From: Ursus arctos
Taxonomy: Eukaryota; Chordata; Mammalia; Carnivora; Ursidae
Length of the DNA stretch: 64,000 nt
NCBI RefSeq assembly: GCF_023065955.2
Contig: NW_026622874.1
Coordinates: forward strand, 23,927,772 to 23,991,771
Direction of reading: 5' to 3'
In this document: positions 10,341 through 20,639 of the stretch, one piece after another
Layout: each line of letters starts with the position of its first letter
Position numbering within the stretch: the stretch's first letter is position 1
The notes under the pieces: generated by a model
Database searches by the model: none
Told to the model about the DNA's origin: nothing
Seen by the model: the letters and a program-made list of their open reading frames with translations, nothing else
Program-made: the position numbers and the translations under genes

Positions 10341-11737
10341 GTGTGTTGGCGGTGCCAAGAGTCTTGTAAGACCTCTATCCGTGGCTCCTGGCTCACATCA
10401 CTCTCCTTGTGGGGGTTTGAGCCAGTCTTGATAGGTACTGTCTTCTGAACTGAGCCTTGACTCTCTGATGGCTCTTAATGAAAAAAAAAAAATCACTTTT
10501 AAGGTACAGAGCCCAGGACTTCTAAAAAAGGTCTCTGTTAGGAGTGTTTTAGCTGTTAGACATGCACCTGCAGGACCTGTGTTTCTATAGGGCTTCTGCA
10601 AGGATAGATGCCATTGAACCCATGTTAGTTTTCCTAGTGGAAGGCAGCATGGCTTAATGGGATGAGCACCCACTTCAGAATCTCGTTACTAGCTATGTGG
10701 TCTTGGCCAAGTCACCTAGTCTCTCTGAATCACATTTTCCCCAATGTAAAAGTGTATAATATCATGTATAATATCACCTACCTTTCAAGACTTCTCTGAG
10801 TATTAGGGATAAAGCACCTATTCAACATCTGTCACTGCTTCTTAATGAGTAATTACAGTCATTTATATTATCTTATGATAATTTATTATTATAATAAAAT
10901 GAATTTCTGTGTATGGCTGTGCTGAGTTATAAAACAGAATTTTACTTGGGAAGGTTTTATAGAAGAAAAATATTTGCTATCTGTGAGTTTCAGTGCATTA
11001 TATACCTAGAACTCTTCAGCTATCCTTTGACTCGTGATGTAGGAGGTCTTTGGCCAGTGGCCGGGATGCTGTAGGCTCCTTGTAATGCTGCTTGGAACAG
11101 AGATGTCCGTTATAACCATAGTCTCTCTTCCCAGGGCATTTGTTTCCTTAGTAGTTAAGAAAGCACAAGAGGGCAAGCTTACTTTACGGAATCCACATTA
11201 ATACTTACCTTCAGTCTCAGCCTTTGTCTGACATGGTGAAGACCCCTGGCTTCGGAGTTAAGTGATTTGGGGTTTTTGCCTTGGCTCTGTTACTAACTTT
11301 CCATACTACTTTAGACCAGCTTTTTAGTAACTCCTTTCTTCAGTGTCCTTATCTGTAAATTGGAATGAGGAATATCTGGTCTTTAGAGCTCGCAGGATTC
11401 TTGCTGGGATCAGAAGGGATGACTTCCAGGAAAAGCATAAATAAGCTGACATATGTAAGATACTGTCCTTAATAATTATTACATAACTAGGAGCGGTTGC
11501 CAGGCACCTTGGCCCTTGAGGGCCTGTGACCATGCTCTCTGTTTGTGTCTCCAGGTAAACATAGACTTCCAGACCCGAGAAGCCACGCGGAAGAATATGC
11601 AAGAGCCATCCCTGACTTGCTTTGACCAAGCCCAGGGAAAAGTACACAGCCTCATGGAGAAAGACTCTTATCCCAGGTTTCTGAGGTCCAAAATGTACTT
11701 AGATTTGCTGTCCCAAAGCCAGAGGAGGCTCAGTTAG
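10174..11737 (+). CDS. RGS8: RGS8, regulator of G-protein signalling 8 (last two coding exons, 5' part off window)
   Basis: Two exons, join(10174-10340, 11555-11737), encode the C-terminal 116 residues, which I place at about 65-180 of the 180-residue family member. The product is a GTPase-activating protein for Gi/Gq alpha subunits, acting at the plasma membrane mainly in brain, and shortens G-protein signals such as GIRK channel gating. The visible part is most of the RGS domain, including FKTEF-like [37 protein letters not shown] and [10 protein letters not shown], and the RGS8-specific ending [10 protein letters not shown]. The G-alpha-contacting asparagines of EENLEFW and VNID are intact. 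The exon at 10174 starts in phase after one base of a split codon, and no earlier coding exon lies between 1 and 10173. Intact frame and canonical acceptors argue against a pseudogene. RGS4, RGS5 and RGS16 are less similar at the C-terminus. Confidence 0.96.
10640..10830 (+). repeat. MIR SINE in RGS8 last intron
   Basis: The MIR 5' head ('agcatggcttaatggga') and the middle ('ggccaagtcacctagtctct') are visible, then the copy fades. The intron 10341-11554 is 1214 bp long. Confidence 0.65.
11245..11480 (+). repeat. MIR-like SINE in RGS8 last intron
   Basis: It contains 'ggctctgttactaactttc', 'cttatctgtaaattggaatg' and a downstream 'gggatcagaagggatgac', in MIR order. It is diverged and ends about 75 bp before the last exon. 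Confidence 0.6.
11555..11737 (+). CDS. RGS8: RGS8 terminal coding exon with stop
   Basis: The exon begins with GTA AAC after an acceptor ending in TCTCCAG, and closes with TAG at 11735-11737. It encodes [16 protein letters not shown] through SQSQRRLS, 60 residues. A methionine stands at RKNMQ, where I recall leucine in the human protein; this is a conservative change. Confidence 0.96.
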   Translation, partial: VNIDFQTREATRKNMQEPSLTCFDQAQGKVHSLMEKDSYPRFLRSKMYLDLLSQSQRRLS

Positions 11738-14048
11738 ACCTCAGATGGGGACTCTTGGAGATCACTGGCTTTTCCCCTCCCTTTGCTGCCAAGACCATAT
11801 TCTAATGTGACATGTCATGGGTGTTCAAAAGGCAATGGCATTTAGGTTGGGAGCCTGAGGATGAGAAATGGATGAAAGGCCACTCCAAAGTAAGATCCAG
11901 TCCCCAGAGCTTGGACTCTATTCCATTTACCTATGTTTGTGTTTCGGTTAGTGGTAGAACCTTGCTGCTGTAACCCTTCTTCTGGGTCAGCAACTTGCCC
12001 TCCATAATGCCTTGGGTCATCTCTGCTGAGAAGACAGATTTGCTATGCTGGGCTAATGTGTAAATAATGCAAATGCAATTTCCACCACTTCCACACCCTC
12101 CTCAGTTAAGATTTCTGACCCTAACTTGTACTACACCCCTGTGAGGAAGAGCTAGAAGGCTCTGGTTCATGTTTGTGATTTGCTGTCACAGTGTAATGGC
12201 CAGTCCTGGGTGCTGAGACCTCACAATGTAGGAGAGAGGTTTCTGGGGAATCCCAGGTTTCTAGCACTGTCATTGACAGGTGGCCTTGGGAGAGGGGCAA
12301 ACTCCATGAAGTTGGCTATTTCTTCCATTTCCATTGGACCAGTATGAAAAGCTGTGATCACTGCCCATCTTAGCCTAGGAAATTCACAAGACTTTTTTTT
12401 ACCCTCGCAATTCCAGGAAGGGTCTTAGGAGATGTCTTTCATGACTTCTGATGTGGAGTTGCTTTTAAGAAAGATACAGCTTGCAAATCTTCCTCGATTC
12501 TACCAAGAAGTATTCCAGAAGTCAAATGACCAGGGAACGTAGCACCAGTAGACTTATTGTGCAATGGGGCACCATATACCCTTTCTGTTGCTTACTGTAT
12601 TCTCTGCCCTCACCTCCCTGTGGCATCACACATCATTCATCTCTTAGAATGACAGACAGCTTGACAAAGGGAGGTGAATTCCCATAGCATGGACAGCTCT
12701 CATGGTGCCTAATAATTTCCTTGTCTCTCCCTGTCCCCCCCTTCCATGCAGGTCATGTAATTATGATGGGGGAGAATGGGAACTTAGGCTGTAACTCTTC
12801 AGCTTGCTTCCTGGGAGCATGCTTTCTTAGAAAGGTCTCTCTCATGAGGGCCACCTTGGCTATTCAGCAACTTCCTTCTTGATCTCTGACCTTTTGGGAT
12901 TGAACATGGAACAGGAGGTGAGGCTAAGATCACTGTGAACATCTGGCTGTGGAGAATCTTCCTAAAATGCTTTCATGCTACCCTGAGGCTGCTTTGGGAA
13001 ATGTGTCAGGAAACTCTTCCTTGGAGGATGAGCTTAAAGCACTCTAGCTGCCTGAGAAAAAGTGGACTTTGGCACAAGTTTGCAGTGCCCAGGATATGAA
13101 TCCTCAGCAGAGAGACCAGAAAGTGGAAGAGGAGTCTGGAAGAGGCTGATCTCCAGGTGGACCAAATCATAGAGAATGTGGTGGAGGTACTATTGGGATA
13201 ATTCACAGCCAATGGATTTGGATTCATTGCAGATCTCCAAAACTTTCAGCTTGACTAAATGAAAGAGCTATGATTAGACACAAGCTCTGGAGTTCAGGTG
13301 ATTGAGAACTGGGCCGAAGCATTCTCCCCTTGTGGAGTGATGGGCCCCTTTAGATGCACGGGATTCCAGTGTTTGCATTCCTGTCCAGTAACTTTGTGAA
13401 TCTCTTCCTTCTTTGGCTGCAGCTGGACAAGGCCAAGGAGGCTCTTGAGTCCCACTGGGTGTCCCATTGCCCTGCCACGACACATTATATCTGTAAGTGA
13501 GGGTTGGTGAGTCTGTCTGAACCATCATGGAGAGAGAGAACACATGCCTCCTAGCCCTCACACGGAAGCGTCCTATGAAATCTCATGTTCAAGAACTCTG
13601 AAGCCTCAAATGGGTGTTCCTAGTTTGATCAGGTAGTATTCCCATGGCCCCACTGGTAAAAAAAAAAAAAAGAACCCATTCTTATCTAAAGCTGCCAGAA
13701 TTAATTTGATCAAATTCTTGAACAGGGTATTTTAAACATTGTTTACATACGAAATGTGCATCTGCTGCCAGCTCTACTGTGGAATATGAGGTGCATGTGA
13801 ATTGGAACAGCACAGAGTTATGGAAAAATGAAATGTTTGAGAGGGGCCTTTTTACCACTTCCACTATCCCCAGAAGTCTGCACAAGAGTGTTGGGCAGTG
13901 GCCTCACCTGAGGCCTGGTCTTGCCAACCGTTGGTGGAATGAAGGCCGCAGATGGTGGTGTCATGGCGTCGGGTGACTTCCTCCCACGATGGGGAGGCGC
14001 GAAGGACCACGCTTGGGTATCCTGAATATTGCCGCTATGTGAGGTTAT

Positions 14049-14135
14049 GTGGGCGTGTGTGTGTGTGTAGAGGAACGTGATAGCTATTTTTATGGTACTC
14101 CCGTGGAGTGTCTGCGTGTGTGCGTGTGTATGTGA
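14049..14135 (+). repeat. Imperfect (GT)n region
   Basis: Two GT-rich runs (about 14052-14067 and 14112-14131) are separated by unique sequence. They read as imperfect TG dinucleotide repeats within the predicted RGS8 3'UTR. Confidence 0.7.
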
Positions 14136-14756
14136 CCACTGTGAGCATGAGTCCAGTACACCACAGAGATGGTCTTCCCATGGGGTGGAGCTGTCCTCAC
14201 ACCCTTTCTGTCCTGCTTCCCACAAAAGGCACGGAGCTCTCTGCTCTGATGCCGATGTTCAGGCACTTAGGTTGTGCCAACCCAGATTTTGGTCTGTGAC
14301 GAAACAGAGAAATGTTTACAACATCTAGAGCAATATCAAAGCATACCTCATCCCTGACCTTCCATGTCTCCCAGCGCTACCCTCTCCCCTAGTTCCTCTT
14401 CCACGGGCCCTCGTCCACCTCACTAGGCAGGCATCTGCCACTTCTTCCATGTAAGGTCTTCCTTTGGTCCTCATGCGGGGCTCGTGCTGTGGACTGCCTT
14501 CCGGGCTCAAGTCTTGCTCTGGGCCTGGGACCTTTGAAGACCCAGGGCAAGCCAGGGCAGTAGGCCAGGCAGAGCTGTGATTTTTAGGACTGTTCTCTAC
14601 CCCGCAAGTGGCCTTTTGGCCCCACTTGAGTGTCAACCTCTTTCTAGGCTGGTGTGAGATTACCTGTTGCCTTTGGCAAACCAAACAGAACATAATCAAT
14701 GACAACCATTCATAGCCCCAGGGCGCCGGTGGGGTGAGCATGGCTAGGGCTTAGGG

Positions 14757-14885
14757 GAAAGCCTGTTACAAGTGCGAATTCCCAGGTGGCACACCCAGAG
14801 ATGCTGATCCAAAAGGCCTGGGGGGGGGGGTTACCCAGAAAATTGCATTTTTAGTAAGTTCCCATGGAGTAGGCTTTGAAAGAAG
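14757..14885 (+). mobile_element. MER5-type DNA transposon fragment
   Basis: Text such as 'cacacccagagatgctgatc', followed by a G run and 'ttgcatttttagtaagttcc', parallels the interior of the non-autonomous hAT element MER5. The terminal repeats are not clear. Confidence 0.6.
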
Positions 14886-14896
14886 ATGGTCTTAGA

Positions 14897-15059
14897 CAGT
14901 GGCTCCCAGCATTGGCTGCTCCTTGGAATCAGCTGGGGAGTTTTCAGACCTAAATGTCTAGGTCCCACCCCAGAACAGCTTGGGGCTGGGACCCAAGACA
15001 GCCATGGTTTTTAAGGTACCCCCGGTGATTCCCGCACGGAGTTAGGTTAGGAAGCACTG
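14897..15059 (+). mobile_element. MER5A-like DNA transposon with terminal CAGTG/CACTG
   Basis: The element begins with CAGTGGCTCCCA and ends in GGAAGCACTG, a recognisable pair of short inverted ends. Its inside reads 'ttggaatcagctggggag' and 'gtcccaccccagaacagc', as in MER5A. I did not see a matching 8-bp target duplication, so the ends may be eroded. Confidence 0.75.
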
Positions 15060-16520
15060 GCCTGGGGAGTGAGGAGGAGCACGGCTGAGCTTACACAGCG
15101 GCGTGGCCTGGAGGGCTGGAGCCCACCCAGATGCAAGCAGGCACCGTAGCCAGGAACCCGCCAGCCCTGAGTCGGACTCTGGGTGACCGCTGCTCTGTGC
15201 TGTCTCAGCCTGATGTGCTCCTTTGAGATAAAAAAATGTCTCTGCCCCAGCTGCATGCGGCATGAGGCAGCGGGTAGGCCGGTGGCCGGAGCTCTGGAGG
15301 GTAGTTGAGTCAGAGAAGTTTGGCTCTGCATCCGAGTCTCATTCGTAGTGCTTCCTCCAAGCTCGCCTCCTGGGCTTCTCCGTTTGTGTGTGTTCATGGG
15401 TTCTCTGTTGGGCCATTTGCATTAGGTTGTGCCTCTGTGTCCATGGCCGTGCGACAGGGTAGTTGGAACTCAGGTAGGGGGCGAAGGGTGTATCCCATCC
15501 TGGGAACATCATGCTCCTTGGGGCTTTCTTTTCCAAGGCCGCAGTGAGGTTTCAGTTCCTGCTCTAAGCCCTCATGATTCCCTTTGGTCTCAGGCTGGAT
15601 GGGCAGCTGGAAGGTTCCTAGCTGATTTTCTTCTCTGGTGCTCCCCCCAGAACTTGCTGCTCTGGACAAACCAAAGCTGTGAAATGGCGTTCTGCCCGGG
15701 AGCGGGCCCAGCCTCTGGGTGCAGGGAGGGCCTGGGTGCTTTTCCTCGGCAGGGCCGGGGTGTCCCTGGGACCCTGGATCCTGGACTGTGAGGAAAAGAC
15801 ATGAACCCATTGTGTGGAGAGCTGGGGGAGGGTAGGAGCGGGGAAGACTGAAGAGGCAGGAACAGGGTGGGAAAGACAAGCGGATGATGCAGCATCTGCT
15901 TCTCCACGACGCAGAACGGACAGGTGAAAAGCGGCACATTCAGAGGTAAGACGGCCCACATCGCCATGAGGGCCCTGAACTCTCCTGAGCCTGTCTGTGC
16001 CTACTTCCAAGCAAAGCAAGAATCCCATTTTCCATCTGACTCTGTCCTGCAGTCGGCCGAGTGTCAGCCCTCTTTAAATATGTGTCTCTCCGGATTAGAA
16101 GCAAGAGAGGCGGCAAAGTCACCCCTGCCTTCGAGAACCTGAGCCATGTGGCAGGAGATCGTGGAGGAAGAAGCCAAGAGCAGAAATGTCTTCCTGTCCC
16201 CGTGGCCTCCCAGAACCCTATAGGATGCTGTGGACCGAGATGGGAGACTGCAGGATGGGGCCACTGGCCTTCCCAGGTGTGGGGTCCAGGCCCTTTCAGT
16301 AAACTGTGCCCTTGTTGGTTGTTACTCCCTTTGGACCCTTCTGCTGCCTTCCCTCTGCCATGTGCGGGACGCGGTGGCTGGGCTGGGCGTGCGCGCCAGC
16401 CTCGGTAGCGTAGCCGAGTCACGCAGCGTGCGCTGATGGAGTCCTCTCCGAGTTGTTTCATTACTGTGCAAAGTGGAATAATGTCATTCACCTTTACCAT
16501 AGACAAGGCTGTGAGAACAT

Positions 16521-16526
16521 AATAAA
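16521..16526 (+). terminator. RGS8: Candidate RGS8 polyadenylation signal AATAAA
   Basis: This is the first canonical hexamer after the RGS8 stop codon. The sequence around it (about 16440-16550) is AT-richer than its surroundings and lies outside recognised repeats. Cleavage would fall near 16540. Confidence 0.5.
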
Positions 16527-16839
16527 CAGAACCTGAACACGCTGCCCTTCGCTCTCTGCCCACATTTCTGGCCAGCGGACTCTTCACGAGGAGACGCTTC
16601 CTGTAACACATGGACCCCCCCGGGGGGGGGCACGTGGCCTCGCCAGGCAGGGACTGGCACGGGGCTGGCCGTGGGGAAAAGCAGCCACGTGGGTGGAAGT
16701 GGGGTGGCGCAGGGGTGGAGAGCGACTTCGGGCGGCGAGGGTGGCTTTGGAACTGTCAAGTGCTATACAAACACGAGGCGGTGTTTTTATTAGCACCACC
16801 TACTGCCTGAAATGCAGGGAGCGAAAAGGCTGAGGGATG

Positions 16840-17220
16840 GTTTATATATTTGTTCAGCTGGAGCAATCTGAAAATGGAGTGGGCTGATCTTGCTTATGAC
16901 CGCTCTTCGCTTCATACAATCAGCGTGTCCCTGAAAAGTGTGCTTCAGTCATCAAATCTGTGAGAGTCTCTGGTGATCGGGTCCCGTGGAGAGGACTGAG
17001 GGAGAATGAGGTGTAGTGTGTCTGCTTGTCAAAGCTCATTTGTCAGGTGTGGGGATAAGATCGAGATATATAAAATCTTAATAATCCAAATAATTAAGAT
17101 GCACCAGAGAAGGTCTATCTTTAAAGGAAAGCTGATATTTCTTCAAAGGTGAATGCTTTGGGTTAAATGAAAAAGCCTTTTGTAATGCAAATGAAGGCTT
17201 CCAAATTCCAGTTTGGTGGA
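16840..17220. promoter_or_regulatory. Candidate non-coding regulatory block (octamer and homeobox-like sites)
   Basis: The block is non-repetitive, AT-rich and has no coding potential. It contains a perfect octamer ATGCAAAT (17185-17192), several ATTA cores near 17079-17097 and a CTTCAAAGG near 17141. Such a mixture suggests an enhancer, but no conservation data are available to me. Confidence 0.3.
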
Positions 17221-18505
17221 CTGGACTATGAGTGGTAGCAGCCTGGGCTGGTACAGACGGGAGGCTGCTGTTGGGGAGGGCGTGTGACTGGTTCCTCTCT
17301 TTCCAGGCTCCCCTTCTTTGCCCCCCACCCCTGTTACCACTTGGGTTTTTTACCCCTTCAGGACTGAGAGAGCAGGGAAGGAGGAGAGGGAAGGGAGCAA
17401 GGGAGTCCTACCTGAAACACATGACTTCTGGGATAGGCCTCACTCTCTCTGGGTCTGGGAGACCTCTGCCAGGCCCTTCCTGGGTTCATTGGAGCCCTCC
17501 CCTCTTGCCTCCAGCTCCCCAAACAGGCTGAATGCTTTCCTACTCTGGCTGGTGGCTTGCCCTGTCCTGGGAAGTGCCCTAACTTTCTCTTCTGCCATCT
17601 GTTTGTCCCTCCAGGACACCCTTTTGGAGAGCTCCTCGTATGACCCCATGCCAGTCTCTTTGTCTCAGAGCCCCATAGCTGGCCCATTAGAAGCATTTGG
17701 GTCTTTCCTGCCCCCAGAATCACAAGGCAGCAGCTGCTCTGTCTTTGCTCTGCAGCCAGGGCCTCCAGCCAGCCCATAGCTCATGTTTTTAATTTTCCAG
17801 GCTGGGGTCAAGATTCCAAACCTCCCTTTCTGAGGGACTCACTGTACTCACTCTCCCTGGGGGTGAGGTGAGAGACAGGCCCTTAGCCCTGTGGGAGGGG
17901 GGTTGGACTCACCCTATGCTAAAAGCTTTCTCCGAAAACCTTCACAAATTCTCTCTAGCCCCTGACCTTTTTCTCTGTGGGACAGGTTTTGAATGCCCCT
18001 CACTGGTTTTCTACTCCCTCTCTGCAGTGTTTGCTTGGTCTGGAACCCTTTGGATCTGAGATCTGTCTCCGAGGCCTTGACAGAGGCTCTTTCAGAGGAA
18101 AACACTTAACACTATGCTGAGCATCTCATTAACATACAACTAATGTGGGAAAAACAAGCAAAATCCCTCCTGGTCCTTTTGTCTCCATCAACAACATGGC
18201 CAGAGGAAAACAAAAGAGAAGTCATTGATAGAACTCCCTCCTGAGGTAGCATTTCTTAGTTGAGGTCTGTCCTTGCCCCTTGTCCAGGAGGTATGGGACA
18301 AAGCCATTCTGAAGGCTAGAAGGAGAGTGTGGGGACCCTTCATGGGTGCTGCCTCCTGTGTCCACGACTGATTCTACAGCACAGAGGGGAGACCAAGTCC
18401 CTGCCCCACATCACAGTGGCTGCATGCCCAGCCATGGAGTCAGAAAAACACAAGCCTGCGAGAACTGTCTTTGACTGGGGTTCCATCAGCACACTCTTCC
18501 TGCTA
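17221..18505. other. Intergenic, nothing recognised
   Basis: Mixed-composition sequence with overlapping short frames on both strands. I found no splice-flanked exon and no repeat that I could name. Confidence 0.4.
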
Positions 18506-18509
18506 ATTT

Positions 18510-18705
18510 GGGCTCTGACGCTAGACTGCCCGAGTTTGAATCCCAGCTGCTAACTCGTACATGTGGTGTGAGCCTAGGAAAGTTATTTCCCTGTGCCTCA
18601 GGTTTCTCATCTGAAAAACTAAAGTAAGGGCAGAGTCGACCACTTGGGGCTGTTGTGAAGACAATGTATACAGCAGGCACACAGCAGGCGCTAGCTGCTG
18701 TCTTC
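18510..18705 (+). repeat. MIR SINE
   Basis: It shows 'gagtttgaatcccagctgct', 'gaaagttatttccctgtgcc' and 'ctcaggtttctcatctg', the expected MIR order, and ends near a 'cacacagcaggcgct' tail. Confidence 0.75.
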
Positions 18706-19138
18706 TCTCTCACCGGGCTCACTGAGACTCAAGCCAGCACGTCCATTCAGAGCTCCCTTGCTTCTTGGTAGAAGCAAAAGGACACCACTCAAAGCAAATG
18801 ATGTTACATGATCAGCGTCTCCTGCCCTGCTAAACCATCAACTTCCTCAAGACTGTCTGCGTTGTTCCCTACTCCAATCCCTAGATATTTCTTGAAAGAA
18901 TATCGTAGCTACAAATGTTTTTGAGCAGCCTTTATAGATTAGGCACTCGGGTAGGCTGGAGGCAGAAATCTACCACCGGGGCCCTCGGAGAACTTACTGA
19001 GCTCTCCCAGGAACTCAGCCTTGCACAGCACTGGCAGAAGGCTTACCAAACGAGTGCTACAGAAAATGAGGGGCTTCCTATTTAGAAGTGGCCCAACTAA
19101 TAGAAGACACTTAGCAGCCAGGAACTTTGCAGAGCAAT

Positions 19139-19670
19139 TTAGATGCTCCATCTAGTCAAAACCCCACAACAATGCTTTGAGGTAGGGTATTGATTTGCTC
19201 GGCCTCCCATCACAATATATCACAAACCGAGCAGCTTAAACGACAGACGTGTATTCCCTCCCCATTCTGCAGTCCAAGCTCAAGTGCAGGCAAGATGAAG
19301 TTCTTCTGAGACCTCTCTCCTTCGCTTGTAGAAGGTCACCTTCTCACTGTGTCCTCACATGGCCTTTCCCCGGTGACCTTGCCCCCTTGGTCTCTTCCTC
19401 TTCTTGTAAAAACACCTGTCTGGTTGGATTCGGGCTTACTCTGAAGGCCTGTCTCCAAACTGAGTCACATTCTGAAGCACCGGGAGTTAGGGCATCAACA
19501 TACGAATCTGGCGGAGACACAGTTCAGCCCCTAACAGGTAGATACGGTTTTGGTGCTACGATCCCCATATACAGATGAAGAAACTGAAGCACGGAGAGCT
19601 CAAGTACCATAGCCAAGGTCATGCAACCTGTAGGTGGCAGAATCGGATTTAGAAGCCCAGCTCTGAGAAT
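19139..19670 (+). repeat. MIR SINE split by an MLT1-type LTR
   Basis: MIR-like text 'caatgctttgaggtaggg' stops near 19186 and resumes after 19541 with 'atatacagatgaagaaactg' and 'ccaaggtcatgcaacctgta'. The two halves are colinear, so the LTR at 19190-19540 landed inside an existing MIR. Confidence 0.65.
19190..19540 (-). mobile_element. MLT1-type (ERVL-MaLR) solo LTR, minus strand
   Basis: On the minus strand the order runs from 'gccctaactcccggtgc' through 'ccatgtgaggacacagtgag' and 'aaggtgaccttctacaagcg' to the end of the element, as in MLT1. The same motifs are seen in the opposite orientation at 30961-31322. No internal retroviral coding sequence accompanies it. Confidence 0.75.
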
Positions 19671-20339
19671 CCAGAACGGGTGCTCTCAACTCCTCCTTTG
19701 CTGTGGACTAGAAGGGAATGCAGAGCTGGGGTGGGGTGCATGGGTGCAGGGGAGAGAAGGGGGTGCCAGAGCTGAGCTGGGCCTGGAGTGGAAAGGATGC
19801 ACGTCAAAGCTAACACAGGCTGAGGTAGAGGCGTGGGGAGGCGTAGAAATGGGGGTCAGTTCTTTATCTTTTGCCCGCTGAAAAATCTGGGCTCCTGGAG
19901 AAGCTGAAGGCCTGGTGGAAAATGATGGTGGCTGACACGCACCGCAAAGCTGGCTGGAAATTGGATCAGCCAATCTCTTGTCCGAGCTGCTCCCGAGGGG
20001 TGCGGTCAGGGACAGTGGCCCTAGTTTGTCTTCTTTCTGCCCAGCCTGCTCTCTCTGTTGTCTCTCCATTCAGAGGGCGATCAGTCCGCTGCCATCTCAC
20101 ATGGCATGGACATGTTCTTCGGGGGGAGGCTGAGTCACAGCCCTGCCCCCAACCCTGGACAAGTGTGGTCTCTGCCTCCTGCAGCTGCCCCGGGGGCAAG
20201 CACATTCATGGGGTACAGGATCCAGGCATGCTCTTCCTGCCGAGGGAAAAGTAACCCTGTCTCCTCAGGCTCTGAGACTCATCTTGGAGGCACCCAAAGG
20301 GGCAGGGGCTCTCCTCTTAAACACGTGGCAGGAAAGAAC

Positions 20340-20560
20340 ATGGGGATTCGGATACCTGAGATTGAATCCTGAAACTGTGACTTACTCTGGGTGTGTGACC
20401 CTGGGGAAGGAACTTGGCCTCTCCTAGTCTCTGTTCTCCTGTTAGCGAAAGGGGGATAATAGTACCCACATTTCCAGGCAAGGCGGCTGTGAGGATTGGA
20501 GATGAGATGGGCAAAGCACCTGGGCCAGAGCTGGTCTGCGTAGGTGTCCCCAGAATAGTA
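20340..20560 (+). repeat. MIR SINE
   Basis: It has 'attgaatcctgaaactgtga', 'gggtgtgtgaccctggggaa' and 'gctgtgaggattggagatga', a nearly full-length MIR layout. Confidence 0.75.
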
Positions 20561-20639
20561 GCCGCCACTATTGGAGATCCAGACTCTGGTTTGCAGACGT
20601 CCCAGAACCTCTCCTGAGGTGGTTGGCGGTAGAAGGTCT

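Larger units (their letters stand above)
11738..16545 (+). other. RGS8: Probable RGS8 3'UTR
   Basis: Downstream of the stop I see no canonical AATAAA or ATTAAA until 16521, which would give a 3'UTR of about 4.8 kb. The first 2 kb is mostly non-repetitive, while the distal half holds a GT repeat and two MER5-type pieces. Long 3'UTRs are common in neuronal mRNAs, but the extent here is inferred only from signal position. An earlier variant signal could end some transcripts sooner. Confidence 0.5.

Noticed and set aside
10174..10448. The frame reading through the RGS8 exon 10174-10340 into the intron as a complete small protein
   Set aside because: It starts in mid-domain and runs into intronic sequence. 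The splice to 11555 restores the known RGS8 sequence exactly.
15394..16611. Several long minus-strand frames (125-223 codons)
   Set aside because: They overlap each other in different frames within GC-rich sequence of the predicted RGS8 3'UTR and encode nothing recognisable.
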